From the NCBI RefSeq assembly GCF_040549045.1, contig NZ_JBEWTB010000002.1, positions 4,328,501 to 4,392,500 of the forward strand: a DNA stretch of 64,000 bases, read 5' to 3'. Under the pieces are notes generated by a model. That model was not told where the DNA came from and ran no database searches. It was given only the letters and a program-made list of their open reading frames with translations. The stretch's first letter is position 1. Each line of letters starts with the position of its first letter. This document shows, one piece after another, positions 55,444-63,453 of this stretch. The position numbers and the translations under genes were made by a program. The DNA comes from Endozoicomonas sp. NE40 (GTDB lineage Bacteria > Pseudomonadota > Gammaproteobacteria > Pseudomonadales > Endozoicomonadaceae).

Positions 55444-56229
55444 TTATGCTTGTCTGGTATCTTCGCGTTTTGCCACTTTATGCTGGTCTTCCGTGTTGCC
55501 GGATTTCCAGTAGCTGCTGATATACATATTCTGACTTTCAATCTTGCGGTCGTTTTTAAAATACATTCTCAGCGCGCGCATGGCATTAAATTCACAGGCA
55601 CACCAGATATAAGGTTTGCCAGCCAGCCATTGTGCTTCATAAACAGCCTTCAGCAACCGTTCAGGGTACTTAAGGCCTTGATTGATAATCCAGCTGATGC
55701 TGACACCGGCCGGTGCCTTGAGATCCTGGATATCAAGCTCGCTCATGACCTCAATAAATGCATAGCCTTTCGCACTGTCCGGCAGTTGCTCAAGATTGCA
55801 GCTCAGGGCGGGCAAGGCAGTCATATCACCCACAATAAAGAACCAGTCTGCCTCATTGTTCACTAGCTTTACCGGCCCGGGGCCGCCGATGACAAGGCTG
55901 TCGCCAGACTTAGAGGATTGCGCCCATTTTGAAGCGGGGCCATCACTGTCTTTGTGCAGGACAAAATCCACTGTCATTGCCTGCTGTTCAGGATGGAAGG
56001 CTCGAATGCTGTACGTTCGCATCAACGGTCTGGCGGGTGATAATGCTTCAACCTGGGTTTTCTCAGTCAGGGCTTTACCATCGGGAGAAAAAAGAATCTT
56101 GATATAACCACTGGCACAATCATGAGGAAAGTCCCCCAGATCATCACCATTAAATACGACTCTTTGCATATTTTCGGTGATTTGTTCAGATGAGATAACG
56201 TTAATCTTTCGGTAATTGCTTTTTGCCAT
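55444..56229 (-). CDS. Siderophore-interacting FAD/NAD(P)H ferric reductase (SIP family)
   Basis: Proteins of this ViuB/YqjH family release iron from ferric siderophores by reduction. From ATG 56229 (AGGTG site upstream) the product has 261 residues. The FAD-binding block MRTYSIRAFHPEQQAMTVDFVLHKD at about residues 70-95 is followed by GPASKWAQSSKSGDSLVIGGPGP. The nucleotide-binding half has FFIVGDMTALPALSCNLEQL, and a C-terminal WCACEFNAMRALRMYF motif follows, all typical. A Fur box lies 45 bp upstream of the start. No siderophore synthesis or uptake gene lies beside it. Confidence 0.92.
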   Translation of the reverse strand: MAKSNYRKINVISSEQITENMQRVVFNGDDLGDFPHDCASGYIKILFSPDGKALTEKTQVEALSPARPLMRTYSIRAFHPEQQAMTVDFVLHKDSDGPASKWAQSSKSGDSLVIGGPGPVKLVNNEADWFFIVGDMTALPALSCNLEQLPDSAKGYAFIEVMSELDIQDLKAPAGVSISWIINQGLKYPERLLKAVYEAQWLAGKPYIWCACEFNAMRALRMYFKNDRKIESQNMYISSYWKSGNTEDQHKVAKREDTRQA

Positions 56230-56273
56230 ATTGCACCTGTTGTCTAATGAGGACGACTTTAGCATGCATTTGC

Positions 56274-56292
56274 GCTAATGAGAATCATTCTC
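56274..56292 (-). promoter_or_regulatory. Fur box upstream of the ferric reductase gene
   Basis: GCTAATGAGAATCATTCTC matches 16 of 19 positions of the consensus GATAATGATAATCATTATC and is almost palindromic. It lies 45-63 bp upstream of the start of the siderophore-interacting protein gene, a usual place for repression by Fur in iron-rich conditions. It also lies about 100 bp before the LysR remnant on the other strand. Confidence 0.8.
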
Positions 56293-56390
56293 TCTTGTTT
56301 TACTAAAGGGCAGTGTTCAAAATATTCTCGCCAGATTGAAGTGAGATATATAAAATTCTAATATCTTGAATGTCTGAACCGGAAGTGTCT

Positions 56391-56580
56391 ATGGCTATCC
56401 CAGCTATTGATTTAAACCGGTTGACGGTTTTTTGTTCTGTTATGGAAGCAGGCAGCATGACGGGGGCAGCAAAGAGGAGTGAAACCCACAGCCCGGGCGA
56501 ATGCCCTGTATCAGCAGGTTTCGGTTAATCTGCGTGAAATTACCAGTGGTTACGAGACAGAGCCAAGCGAATCTATATGA
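56391..56580 (+). pseudogene. Remnant of a LysR-type regulator gene
   Basis: An ATG at 56391 opens a frame reading MAIPAIDLNRLTVFCSVMEAGSMTGAAKRS, the first 30 residues of a LysR helix-turn-helix. It then breaks off and stops at 56528. From about 56493, in another frame, ARANALYQQVSVNLREITSGYE corresponds to the linker helix that follows the DNA-binding domain in LysR proteins, and it stops at 56580. The DNA-recognition helix and the whole effector domain are missing. The gene was therefore lost by an internal deletion and a 3' truncation. It may once have controlled the divergent reductase gene or the carrier that follows. Confidence 0.7.
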
Positions 56581-56619
56581 ACTCGCAGGAATGACCCTGT
56601 CTCACAACAAGAAGTGGTT

Positions 56620-58596
56620 TTATCGCACCATATGCAGGAAGTGCAGGTGTTTTTCATACTGGCTGACGATATCAGCAATAACCTGCTCTTTACTCCAGCC
56701 CATAATGTCATAATCCTGCCCGCCTTCCCTGAGGAACACTTCTGCACGGAAATACTTGCGTTCTTCCTCGTCTTCTTCATCCAGAACAAAGCTGGGTTGC
56801 AGGTAAGCTCTTGGTAATACCTGATAACTGAAATCAGTTTCCTCACCATGCAGGATATTCAGTGTCGGGGCGCTGGTTTCCTGAGCCAGTTCAACGGATG
56901 TGTTGATGCCCTGGCTGGTCAGCTCTCCGGCAACGGCTTCCATGGCAGGAATAACAACATTTTCATTGAAGCGGTTAACGTGAGCCCGGCGTGGGAAATG
57001 CACCAGGTTGTTAATGCGAGTCTGCCACGATACAGATTTCTGTGACATAACAGGAGCCAGGTTGGTCTGGCTCAGACTCTCTTTTTTCGCTGCATCAATC
57101 GCCAGAGCCCTGAGCAGTCCGTAGGTAGCCATCATCAGAATCATGGAGAATGGCAGAGCGCTGGCAATGGTTGCTGCCTGCAGAGCCTGGAGTCCGCCGG
57201 CCAGCATCAGTGCCATCGCCACGGCACCGATCAGGACAGACCAGAAAACCCTTTGCCACATGGGGGGATGGTCGTTACCGTTGGACGCCAGAATATCAAT
57301 CACCATGGCGCTGGAGTCGGACGAAGTGACAAAGAAAATGACCACCATCAGAATACCGATAAACGACAGTACTTCAGAGAATGGGAACATTTCCAGAAAA
57401 GTAAACAGTGCCAGGGAGGCATCTTCCTGAACGACGGTGGCCAGCTGTCCGGCGGTATCATTCATAATGGCGTGGATAGCGGTATTACCGAAAACTGTCA
57501 TCCACAAAAAGGTCAGCCCGGTTGGGACAAACAGGACACCGGTCACAAATTCACGAATGGTCCGGCCTTTGGAAATACGCGCAATAAACATACCGACAAA
57601 AGGGGACCAGGACAGCCAGAATGCCCAGTAGAACAGCGTCCAGCCACCAATCCAGTCATTGCCTTCATAAGCGTAGAGGTTAAAGGTTTTATCGACGATA
57701 CCGGACAGGTAACCACCGGTGTTCTGCACAAACATTTGCAGTAGCAGTACCGTTGGCCCCAGGGTGATAATCAGAACAACCAGAGTCAGTGCCAGCAGCA
57801 GGTTAGCCTCTGAAAGGAGACGAATGCCTTTTTCAAGGCCAGTGGCTACAGAGAGAGTGGCGAGCGCAGTAATGGAGATGATGAGGACGACCTGCACTGT
57901 CGGGCTGACGGGCAGGTCAAACAGGTAATTCAGACCGGAGTTTACCTGCATAACACCCAGTCCCAGCGAGGTGGCAACGCCGAATACTGTACCCAGAATG
58001 GCAAAAATATCGATGGCATCACCGATTGGCCCATAAATTTTGTCGCCAATGATCGGATAAAGCGCGGAACGCATGGTCAGAGGCAGTTCGTGGCGGTAGC
58101 CAAAAAATGCCAGTATCAGGGCAACAATGGCATAAATGGCCCAGGCGTGCAGACCCCAGTGAAAGAACGTCAGGTTCATTGCCTGCTTGGCGGTTTCCAG
58201 TGAACCCGCATCGCCGACCGGTGGGTTGATGAAATGAATAACGGGTTCGGATACCCCGAAGAACATCAGGCCAATACCCATGCCGGCAGAAAACAGCATG
58301 GCAAACCAGGAACCAAAACTGAAATCGGGTTCAGCATGGTCCGGTCCCAGTTTGATTTCGCCATAACGGGAAATACCGAGGAAGGTGACACAAAGCAGGA
58401 TCAGGGCAACCACCAGAACATAGAACCAGCTGACGTTATTGCTGATACTGGCTTGTATCTGGGAAAACAGTTCGCCGGCATGGGTGGGAAAAGTGACTGC
58501 GTAAACAACCAGCACAAATATCAATGCGGCTGAGCCAAAAAAGACGGGCGGATTTAATGTGTGTTGTATGGGTTTTGATGATGAGGCGTTTTGCAT
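56620..58596 (-). CDS. betT: BetT-type choline transporter (BCCT family)
   Basis: BCCT carriers import choline, betaine or carnitine. The 658-residue protein has twelve membrane segments in residues 20-510 and the BCCT signature WTLFYWAFWLSWSPFVGMFIARISKGRTIREF (about residues 320-350). A long cytoplasmic C-terminal domain of about 140 residues ends in WSKEQVIADIVSQYEKHLHFLH, as in E. coli BetT, where this tail takes part in osmotic regulation. That tail and the length point to the proton-coupled BetT type, a choline carrier. The divergent neighbour is a betaine-type ABC importer, so the region forms an osmoprotectant uptake locus. No betA or betB is present. Confidence 0.92.
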   Translation of the reverse strand: MQNASSSKPIQHTLNPPVFFGSAALIFVLVVYAVTFPTHAGELFSQIQASISNNVSWFYVLVVALILLCVTFLGISRYGEIKLGPDHAEPDFSFGSWFAMLFSAGMGIGLMFFGVSEPVIHFINPPVGDAGSLETAKQAMNLTFFHWGLHAWAIYAIVALILAFFGYRHELPLTMRSALYPIIGDKIYGPIGDAIDIFAILGTVFGVATSLGLGVMQVNSGLNYLFDLPVSPTVQVVLIISITALATLSVATGLEKGIRLLSEANLLLALTLVVLIITLGPTVLLLQMFVQNTGGYLSGIVDKTFNLYAYEGNDWIGGWTLFYWAFWLSWSPFVGMFIARISKGRTIREFVTGVLFVPTGLTFLWMTVFGNTAIHAIMNDTAGQLATVVQEDASLALFTFLEMFPFSEVLSFIGILMVVIFFVTSSDSSAMVIDILASNGNDHPPMWQRVFWSVLIGAVAMALMLAGGLQALQAATIASALPFSMILMMATYGLLRALAIDAAKKESLSQTNLAPVMSQKSVSWQTRINNLVHFPRRAHVNRFNENVVIPAMEAVAGELTSQGINTSVELAQETSAPTLNILHGEETDFSYQVLPRAYLQPSFVLDEEDEEERKYFRAEVFLREGGQDYDIMGWSKEQVIADIVSQYEKHLHFLHMVR

Positions 58597-58861
58597 AATT
58601 CAGGATTTGCCTGATGAAGGGAGTAAGTAGCCAATGGACAGAGTGGTGTAGGTATTATTATCTATCCGCAGTGGAGGGGCCGAAATGTTATAGGTCAAAT
58701 CATTAAAGGTCAAACTATATATTTCCTTGCGCTCTTTTTTCTGACAAAAAATGTCTGTTGTTTTTACAGTGGGAGTAGCAATTGTTTGAATAAAATCTAT
58801 TTGATGGGTAAATTGGTAGCCAGATTGTCTAAAAAAATAAAAAAGCACATCTGGTTCCATT
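58597..58861. promoter_or_regulatory. Divergent control region of betT and the betaine ABC operon
   Basis: This AT-rich 265-bp gap should hold the promoters of both divergent transport units. I see no clear operator. An 86-codon frame on the minus strand has no ribosome binding site or family resemblance and is left out. The start of the ABC binding-protein gene lacks a strong Shine-Dalgarno sequence. Confidence 0.4.
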
Positions 58862-59875
58862 ATGAAATTTGCCTACCTTGCCGGCCTCTCCCTTTCCCTG
58901 TCTGTATTTGCCCAACTCTCAGCTGCTTCCGATAAAGACCGGTGCGGTAAGGTGACGCTGGCGGATATGAACTGGAATTCCGCAACGTTGATTGCCCATA
59001 TCGATCAGTTTGTGCTGAATCATGCTTTTAACTGCAAAGCGGAGCTGGTTCCCGGCGACACCATGCCCACCGGGGCATCCATGATTGAAAAAGGTGAGCC
59101 GGATATTGCGCCTGAATTCTGGAGCAACTCCATGAAAGAGGCGATTGACAAGGGCATCAGGGAGCAGCGCCTGATGGTGGCGGGGAAAACGTTGTCTGAA
59201 GGCGGTGAAGAAGGTTTCTGGGTACCTGAATATCTGGTCAGGCAATACCCGGAGTTGAACAGCATTGAGGGAGTCCTTAAACACACGGAACTGTTCAGCC
59301 ATCCCGAATATTCCGACAAGTCTGCTTTTTATGGTTGCCCGGCAGGTTGGAACTGCCAGATTTCTGCGGGCAACCTGTTTAAAGCCCTGAAGCTGGAACA
59401 GGCGGGTTTTGATCTGGTTGACCCCGGTTCCGGTGCTGCACTGTCCGGCTCTATTGCCCGTGCCTATGAACGACAGGAGCCCTGGTTTGGTTACTACTGG
59501 GCGCCGACCGCCGTGCTGGGTAAATATAAAATGGTTAAAGTCGATTTTGGGGTGAAGCCTGATGTTGAAGAATTTCTGAACTGTACGACGCAGGCTGACT
59601 GCCTGAGCCCGAAAGTGACCATGTACCCACCATCACCGGTCAATACGCTGGTGACTGCCTCGTTTGCAGAACAGTCCCCCGAAGCGATGGCTTACCTTGG
59701 CAGGCGCTCCTTTACCAACCAGCAGATGAACCAGCTGCTGGCCTGGATGGAAGACAGTCAGGCTGATGGTGAAATGGCCATGGAATACTTTCTCAGGGAA
59801 CATCAGGACGTGTGGCAGGCCTGGCTGACGGATGCCCGGGCTGAGCAGGTCGTTCAGGCTCTAAAACGTTTATAA
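58862..59875 (+). CDS. Glycine betaine/choline-type ABC transporter substrate-binding protein
   Basis: The 337-residue periplasmic protein has a signal peptide (cleavage near LSAA, about residue 22). The OpuAC fold features follow: KVTLADMNWNSATLIAHIDQFVL near the mature start, PTGASMIEKGEPDIAPEFWSNS (about residues 69-90), and EPWFGYYWAPTAVLGKYKMVKVDFG (about residues 206-230), where Trp and Tyr residues of such proteins cage a quaternary ammonium group. Four Cys could form disulfides. It is the first gene of a binding protein-permease-ATPase operon, opposite to betT. The exact ligand (betaine, choline or proline betaine) is not resolved. Confidence 0.9.
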   Translation: MKFAYLAGLSLSLSVFAQLSAASDKDRCGKVTLADMNWNSATLIAHIDQFVLNHAFNCKAELVPGDTMPTGASMIEKGEPDIAPEFWSNSMKEAIDKGIREQRLMVAGKTLSEGGEEGFWVPEYLVRQYPELNSIEGVLKHTELFSHPEYSDKSAFYGCPAGWNCQISAGNLFKALKLEQAGFDLVDPGSGAALSGSIARAYERQEPWFGYYWAPTAVLGKYKMVKVDFGVKPDVEEFLNCTTQADCLSPKVTMYPPSPVNTLVTASFAEQSPEAMAYLGRRSFTNQQMNQLLAWMEDSQADGEMAMEYFLREHQDVWQAWLTDARAEQVVQALKRL

Positions 59876-59893
59876 ACTGCGGAGAAGCGTACG

Positions 59894-60793
59894 ATGGCTG
59901 ACTATTCCTGGTGGAGTCGCTTCCCGCAGATGGATCGTGAACAGTTGTTGTCTATTCGTAAGACACTGGACGGGTTGTACCGTGATTTTTCCAGAGAGTA
60001 CGGAGACTCGATAGAAGCCCTGTTTGACCCATTGCTGGATTTTCTCGTCTGGTTTGAACAGTTACTCACGGGGTCGCCCTGGTGGCTGGTGCTGGGTGTT
60101 ATTGCCGGAATTGTTTATCTCGCCAGCCGGTCAGTCAAACTCACGACGGCGGTGACTGCTGTTCTGCTGCTGATTGGCTATTTTGGCATGTGGCAGGACA
60201 CCATGCGCACGTTAAGCATGATAACGGTGTGTACCCTGCTGGCGATTGTGCTGGGAATACCGGTGGGTATTGCCATGGCGCTGTCGGACAGAATGCAGAA
60301 AATCGTGACGCCGCTGCTGGATGTTATGCAGACGATGCCAGCCTTTGTTTACCTGATTCCTGTGGTGATGTTGCTGGGTATCGGCAAGATCCCCGGACTG
60401 ATCGCCGTCATCATTTATGCTATTCCGCCTGTGATTCGACTGACAAACCTTGGCATTCGTCTGGTTGACCGCGAAGTGCTGGAAGCGTCCCGGTCTTTTG
60501 GCGCAACCGCCTGGCAGCGTCTGGTGGGGGTGCAGTTACCCCTGTCCATGCCAACCATTATGGCAGGCATAAACCAGACCATTATGATGGCACTGGCCAT
60601 GGTGGTTATTGCTTCCATGATCGGTGTCAAAGGTCTGGGGCAGCCGGTACTGAAAGCGATTACTAACCAGTACTTTACCCTTGGTTTATTAAACGGGCTG
60701 GCGATTGTCGCCCTGGCTATTATTTTTGACCGGGTTTCCCAGTCCTGGGCAAAGCGCTCGCAGCAGTATGGAGGACAGCAGCTTGATCAATAA
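59894..60793 (+). CDS. proW: Betaine-type ABC transporter permease
   Basis: The 299-residue protein resembles ProW/OpuAB. It has a hydrophilic N-terminus of about 55 residues and then about seven membrane helices. The permease-ATPase coupling loop is seen as EVLEASRSFGATAWQRLVGVQLPLSMPTIMAGINQTIMMALAMVVIASMIG (about residues 194-245). The block LGIPVGIAMALSDRMQKIVTPLLDVMQTMPAFVYLIPVVMLLGIG is typical of the family. It starts 18 bp after the binding protein gene, and its end overlaps the ATPase gene. Confidence 0.93.
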   Translation: MADYSWWSRFPQMDREQLLSIRKTLDGLYRDFSREYGDSIEALFDPLLDFLVWFEQLLTGSPWWLVLGVIAGIVYLASRSVKLTTAVTAVLLLIGYFGMWQDTMRTLSMITVCTLLAIVLGIPVGIAMALSDRMQKIVTPLLDVMQTMPAFVYLIPVVMLLGIGKIPGLIAVIIYAIPPVIRLTNLGIRLVDREVLEASRSFGATAWQRLVGVQLPLSMPTIMAGINQTIMMALAMVVIASMIGVKGLGQPVLKAITNQYFTLGLLNGLAIVALAIIFDRVSQSWAKRSQQYGGQQLDQ

Positions 60794-62003
60794 GGCTGAG
60801 CCACTGATTCAAATCAGGGATCTGTACAAGGTGTTTGGCAAGAATCCGGAACAGGCGCTTAAGCAGGTCAAATCGGGTGTTGATAAAGAACACCTGTTGC
60901 AGGATTCCGGACATACCCTGGCGCTGCAGGCCATTAATCTGGAGATTTTTGCCGGTGAAGTGTTTGTCATTATGGGGTTGTCCGGCTCTGGCAAGTCGAC
61001 CCTGATCCGGCATTTCAACCGGTTGATTGAGCCAACCAGTGGTCAGCTGTGTATAGAGGGGAAAGATGTCATACAGCTGTCTGATAAAGAACTGGTTCAG
61101 TTTCGCCGTCATCGTTTATCCATGGTGTTTCAGCGCTTTGGCCTGATGCCACATCTTACGACGCTGGAAAACGTTGCCTATGGTCTGAAAGTACAGGGTG
61201 TCAGCAGAGGGCAACGGCAGAAACAGGCGCAGCAATGGCTGGAAACCGTTGGCCTGACTGGCTATGAGCAACACTATCCGGCGCAGCTGTCGGGTGGTCA
61301 GCAGCAGCGGGTAGGGCTGGCAAGAGCCCTGTGTAACGATGCCGATATTCTGCTGATGGATGAAGCTTTTTCGGCGCTTGACCCTTTGATTCGCAGTGAA
61401 ATGCAGGACCTGCTGATTGAGCTTCAGGACCGGTTGCATAAAACCATTGTCTTTATCACCCACGATCTCGATGAAGCCCTGAGGCTTGGCGACCGTATCG
61501 CCATTCTTAAGGATGGGGCTATCCAGCAGGTTGGTAAGCCGGAAACCATATTGCTTGAGCCTGCAACGGAATATGTGGAAGCCTTTGTTCGGGACGTGAA
61601 CCGGGCGCGCGCCCTGACGGTTGAAACCGTGATGAACCCACCCATTGCCCGTATTACCGCCCGAACCATTGGTGAAGCCCTTGAGCAGATGAAAAAGCTG
61701 CCCGAGGATTATGGGTATTATGTGACGGAAGAAGGCTATCAGGGAGGGCTGTTGCAGGAAACCCTGGAGCAGGCTGCCAGAAAAAATGCAGACGGCAAGC
61801 TGATGCCAGACTTGTTTGAGGACTGGCCAACCATTGCGCCTGATATGCTGATTGAAGAAGCGCTGCCAGACACGCTGGAAGCAGACCATCACCTGCCGGT
61901 TGTCGACAAACATGGTGATCTGCAGGGGCAGTTAGGCCGGGAGTCTCTGGTTGAGGTGTTCAGTGAAACTAATCAAGAGACAGACCAAAAAACTGATTCA
62001 TAG
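60783..62003 (+). CDS. proV: Betaine-type ABC transporter ATP-binding protein
   Basis: The protein of about 406 residues is a ProV/OpuAA-like ATPase. Walker A is GLSGSGKST, the Q-loop is VFQRFGLMPH, the signature LSGGQQQRVGLARAL, Walker B ILLMDEAFSALD and the switch THDLDEALRLG. A C-terminal CBS-like regulatory part follows (VMNPPIARITARTIGEALEQM). I favour TTG 60783, since GGAGGA lies seven bases before it and it overlaps the permease stop. ATG 60768 has no such site but would also read. The 3' end overlaps by 6 bp the stop of the channel fragment on the other strand. Confidence 0.93.
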   Translation: MINKAEPLIQIRDLYKVFGKNPEQALKQVKSGVDKEHLLQDSGHTLALQAINLEIFAGEVFVIMGLSGSGKSTLIRHFNRLIEPTSGQLCIEGKDVIQLSDKELVQFRRHRLSMVFQRFGLMPHLTTLENVAYGLKVQGVSRGQRQKQAQQWLETVGLTGYEQHYPAQLSGGQQQRVGLARALCNDADILLMDEAFSALDPLIRSEMQDLLIELQDRLHKTIVFITHDLDEALRLGDRIAILKDGAIQQVGKPETILLEPATEYVEAFVRDVNRARALTVETVMNPPIARITARTIGEALEQMKKLPEDYGYYVTEEGYQGGLLQETLEQAARKNADGKLMPDLFEDWPTIAPDMLIEEALPDTLEADHHLPVVDKHGDLQGQLGRESLVEVFSETNQETDQKTDS

Positions 62004-62273
62004 CTGACCATCGTTTTTTTGTTTATGCAGCAGCTGTTTGATTTCGACCAGTTGCTTCTGTAACTCCATTAAGGTGGGTTCGCCCCTCTCTTCCCGGGCT
62101 TTTTTGCGGTCTTTCTGGCGTTCTTCTTCCAGTACATTGACCACTATGCCTATGATCATATTCAGGAAGGCAAAGGCCGTAAAAAATATGAAACTCAGGA
62201 AGTATGCCCAGCTGAGGGGGTAGACTTTCATGGTTTCATACATCACATCGATCTTATTAAAAAGTGATAGCAT
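61998..62273 (-). pseudogene. C-terminal fragment of a voltage-gated cation channel (BacNav-like)
   Basis: The 91-codon frame reads as the last part of a bacterial voltage-gated sodium-channel-type protein. The S6 helix (YPLSWAYFLSFIFFTAFAFLNMIIGIVVNVLEEE) is followed by the charged neck and C-terminal coiled coil (PTLMELQKQLVEIKQLLHKQ) that tetramerises such channels. The voltage sensor, S5 and the selectivity filter are absent; upstream lies the homeodomain-like gene, 4 bp away. An S6 with coiled coil cannot conduct alone. I take it as a remnant, although it might still be translated and mix with other subunits. Its stop overlaps proV on the opposite strand. Confidence 0.7.
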
Positions 62274-62277
62274 TGCT

Positions 62278-63453
62278 CTATTGTTGTTCGGTGTACTCCA
62301 CAATCTCGTCGACCTTTTGTTGTATCCCGGGTAGTTGATACAGGAGGTACTTTTTTTCTAGCTCACTCGCTAACTTGTTACGTTCCATAAACCAGAGTTT
62401 AATCTTTTCCTGGTCCAAACCTGTTGCCAGACTTAATAATTGAATAGTGTCTTCAGAGGGCTCAGCATTTGCCAGAAACTCTCTTTCGAGTATGTCGTGC
62501 TGGACGGGAGTAACGCCTGTTAAAGTCATCAATCCCTGTAATGCCACGTCCACACGGCGATCCTGATTATCTCTCACATCACTTGACGTCAGCCTGTTTC
62601 TCCTTCGTCCCATCAGTTCTTGCTGGCTATTTGATATCCTCAGTAGTTCCCCGAACCCATCCTCCCCCAGCGCAACAGCCCCTACTGCAAGAGACAGCAC
62701 ACCCGGTGGAATGTTATCAGGAGAGAATGGTTCTGGATTCGCAGAAGGAACGTTTTGTGGATCAACCTCGGTATAAACAGCGAATGGATTTCCGGGATTC
62801 GCCTGATCTTGACCAGAGTCTCTATTGTGACCAGAACCACTATCGTGACGAAACATCCATACTTGGACTATTCTCACCGGTTGAATCCGGTAAAAAGAGC
62901 ATAAGTGATACATGTCCATCGGCAGTTGACCCATTCCGTATAAATCGTAATAAGGGGCGCTACTCTTAATGCTACTTTTGCGACTACCGGAAAAAATAAA
63001 GTTAATTCGGTCAGGTTTATCAGACAGGGAACATTGAAATTTACCGACCTGTTTCAGAGAGAAAAACGTAATAGCCCTACTTTTGTGTAGATTCTCGTCT
63101 GGCGCACCTTCAACCAGTTCAGATTCAGGCTCGTTCTCTGAAGGCACTTCAATCGAAGGCTGGCAGTTTTTGTACCCACAGGGTTTGCTGGAATGGAGCC
63201 ACCACGAATTCAAGAATACTTCCTTTTCTTTCTGAACCATTTTCAAAGAAGAGTTTTCCCAGAGTGGGCTGTCATTTAATCGGATAGTACCAATACCAAC
63301 CCCCTGGGGTTTGGTAAACGGTTTGTAGATCAGGATCAATAAATCCAAAAAACTGAAGGTATACATACCACCCATGGTGACAGGGTATTCTGTTTGCCCC
63401 CAGCACCTGAGCGTTAACAGAAGAAATAACGTCAGGGCAAATATTCGAGCCAT
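62278..63453 (-). CDS. Secreted protein with homeodomain-like C-terminal region
   Basis: From ATG 63453 (AGGAG site seven bases upstream) the product has 391 residues and starts with a signal peptide (MARIFALTLFLLLTLRCWG). The body to residue 290 is not recognised. Residues about 307-366 fit the homeodomain register: VTPVQHDILEREF (L16, F20), P26, L34, TGL ending at L40, then KIKLWF with I45, W48 and F49 in exact spacing (W48 is residue 354). The base-reading Asn51 is Glu and Arg53 is Asn, so sequence-specific DNA binding of the classical kind is doubtful. A coiled-coil-like tail ends it. A longer TTG-started frame to 63675 is unlikely. Confidence 0.62.
   Translation of the reverse strand: MARIFALTLFLLLTLRCWGQTEYPVTMGGMYTFSFLDLLILIYKPFTKPQGVGIGTIRLNDSPLWENSSLKMVQKEKEVFLNSWWLHSSKPCGYKNCQPSIEVPSENEPESELVEGAPDENLHKSRAITFFSLKQVGKFQCSLSDKPDRINFIFSGSRKSSIKSSAPYYDLYGMGQLPMDMYHLCSFYRIQPVRIVQVWMFRHDSGSGHNRDSGQDQANPGNPFAVYTEVDPQNVPSANPEPFSPDNIPPGVLSLAVGAVALGEDGFGELLRISNSQQELMGRRRNRLTSSDVRDNQDRRVDVALQGLMTLTGVTPVQHDILEREFLANAEPSEDTIQLLSLATGLDQEKIKLWFMERNKLASELEKKYLLYQLPGIQQKVDEIVEYTEQQ

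Noticed and set aside
58600..58860. 86-codon minus-strand frame between betT and the betaine ABC operon
   Set aside because: AT-rich divergent promoter region, no ribosome binding site, no motif.
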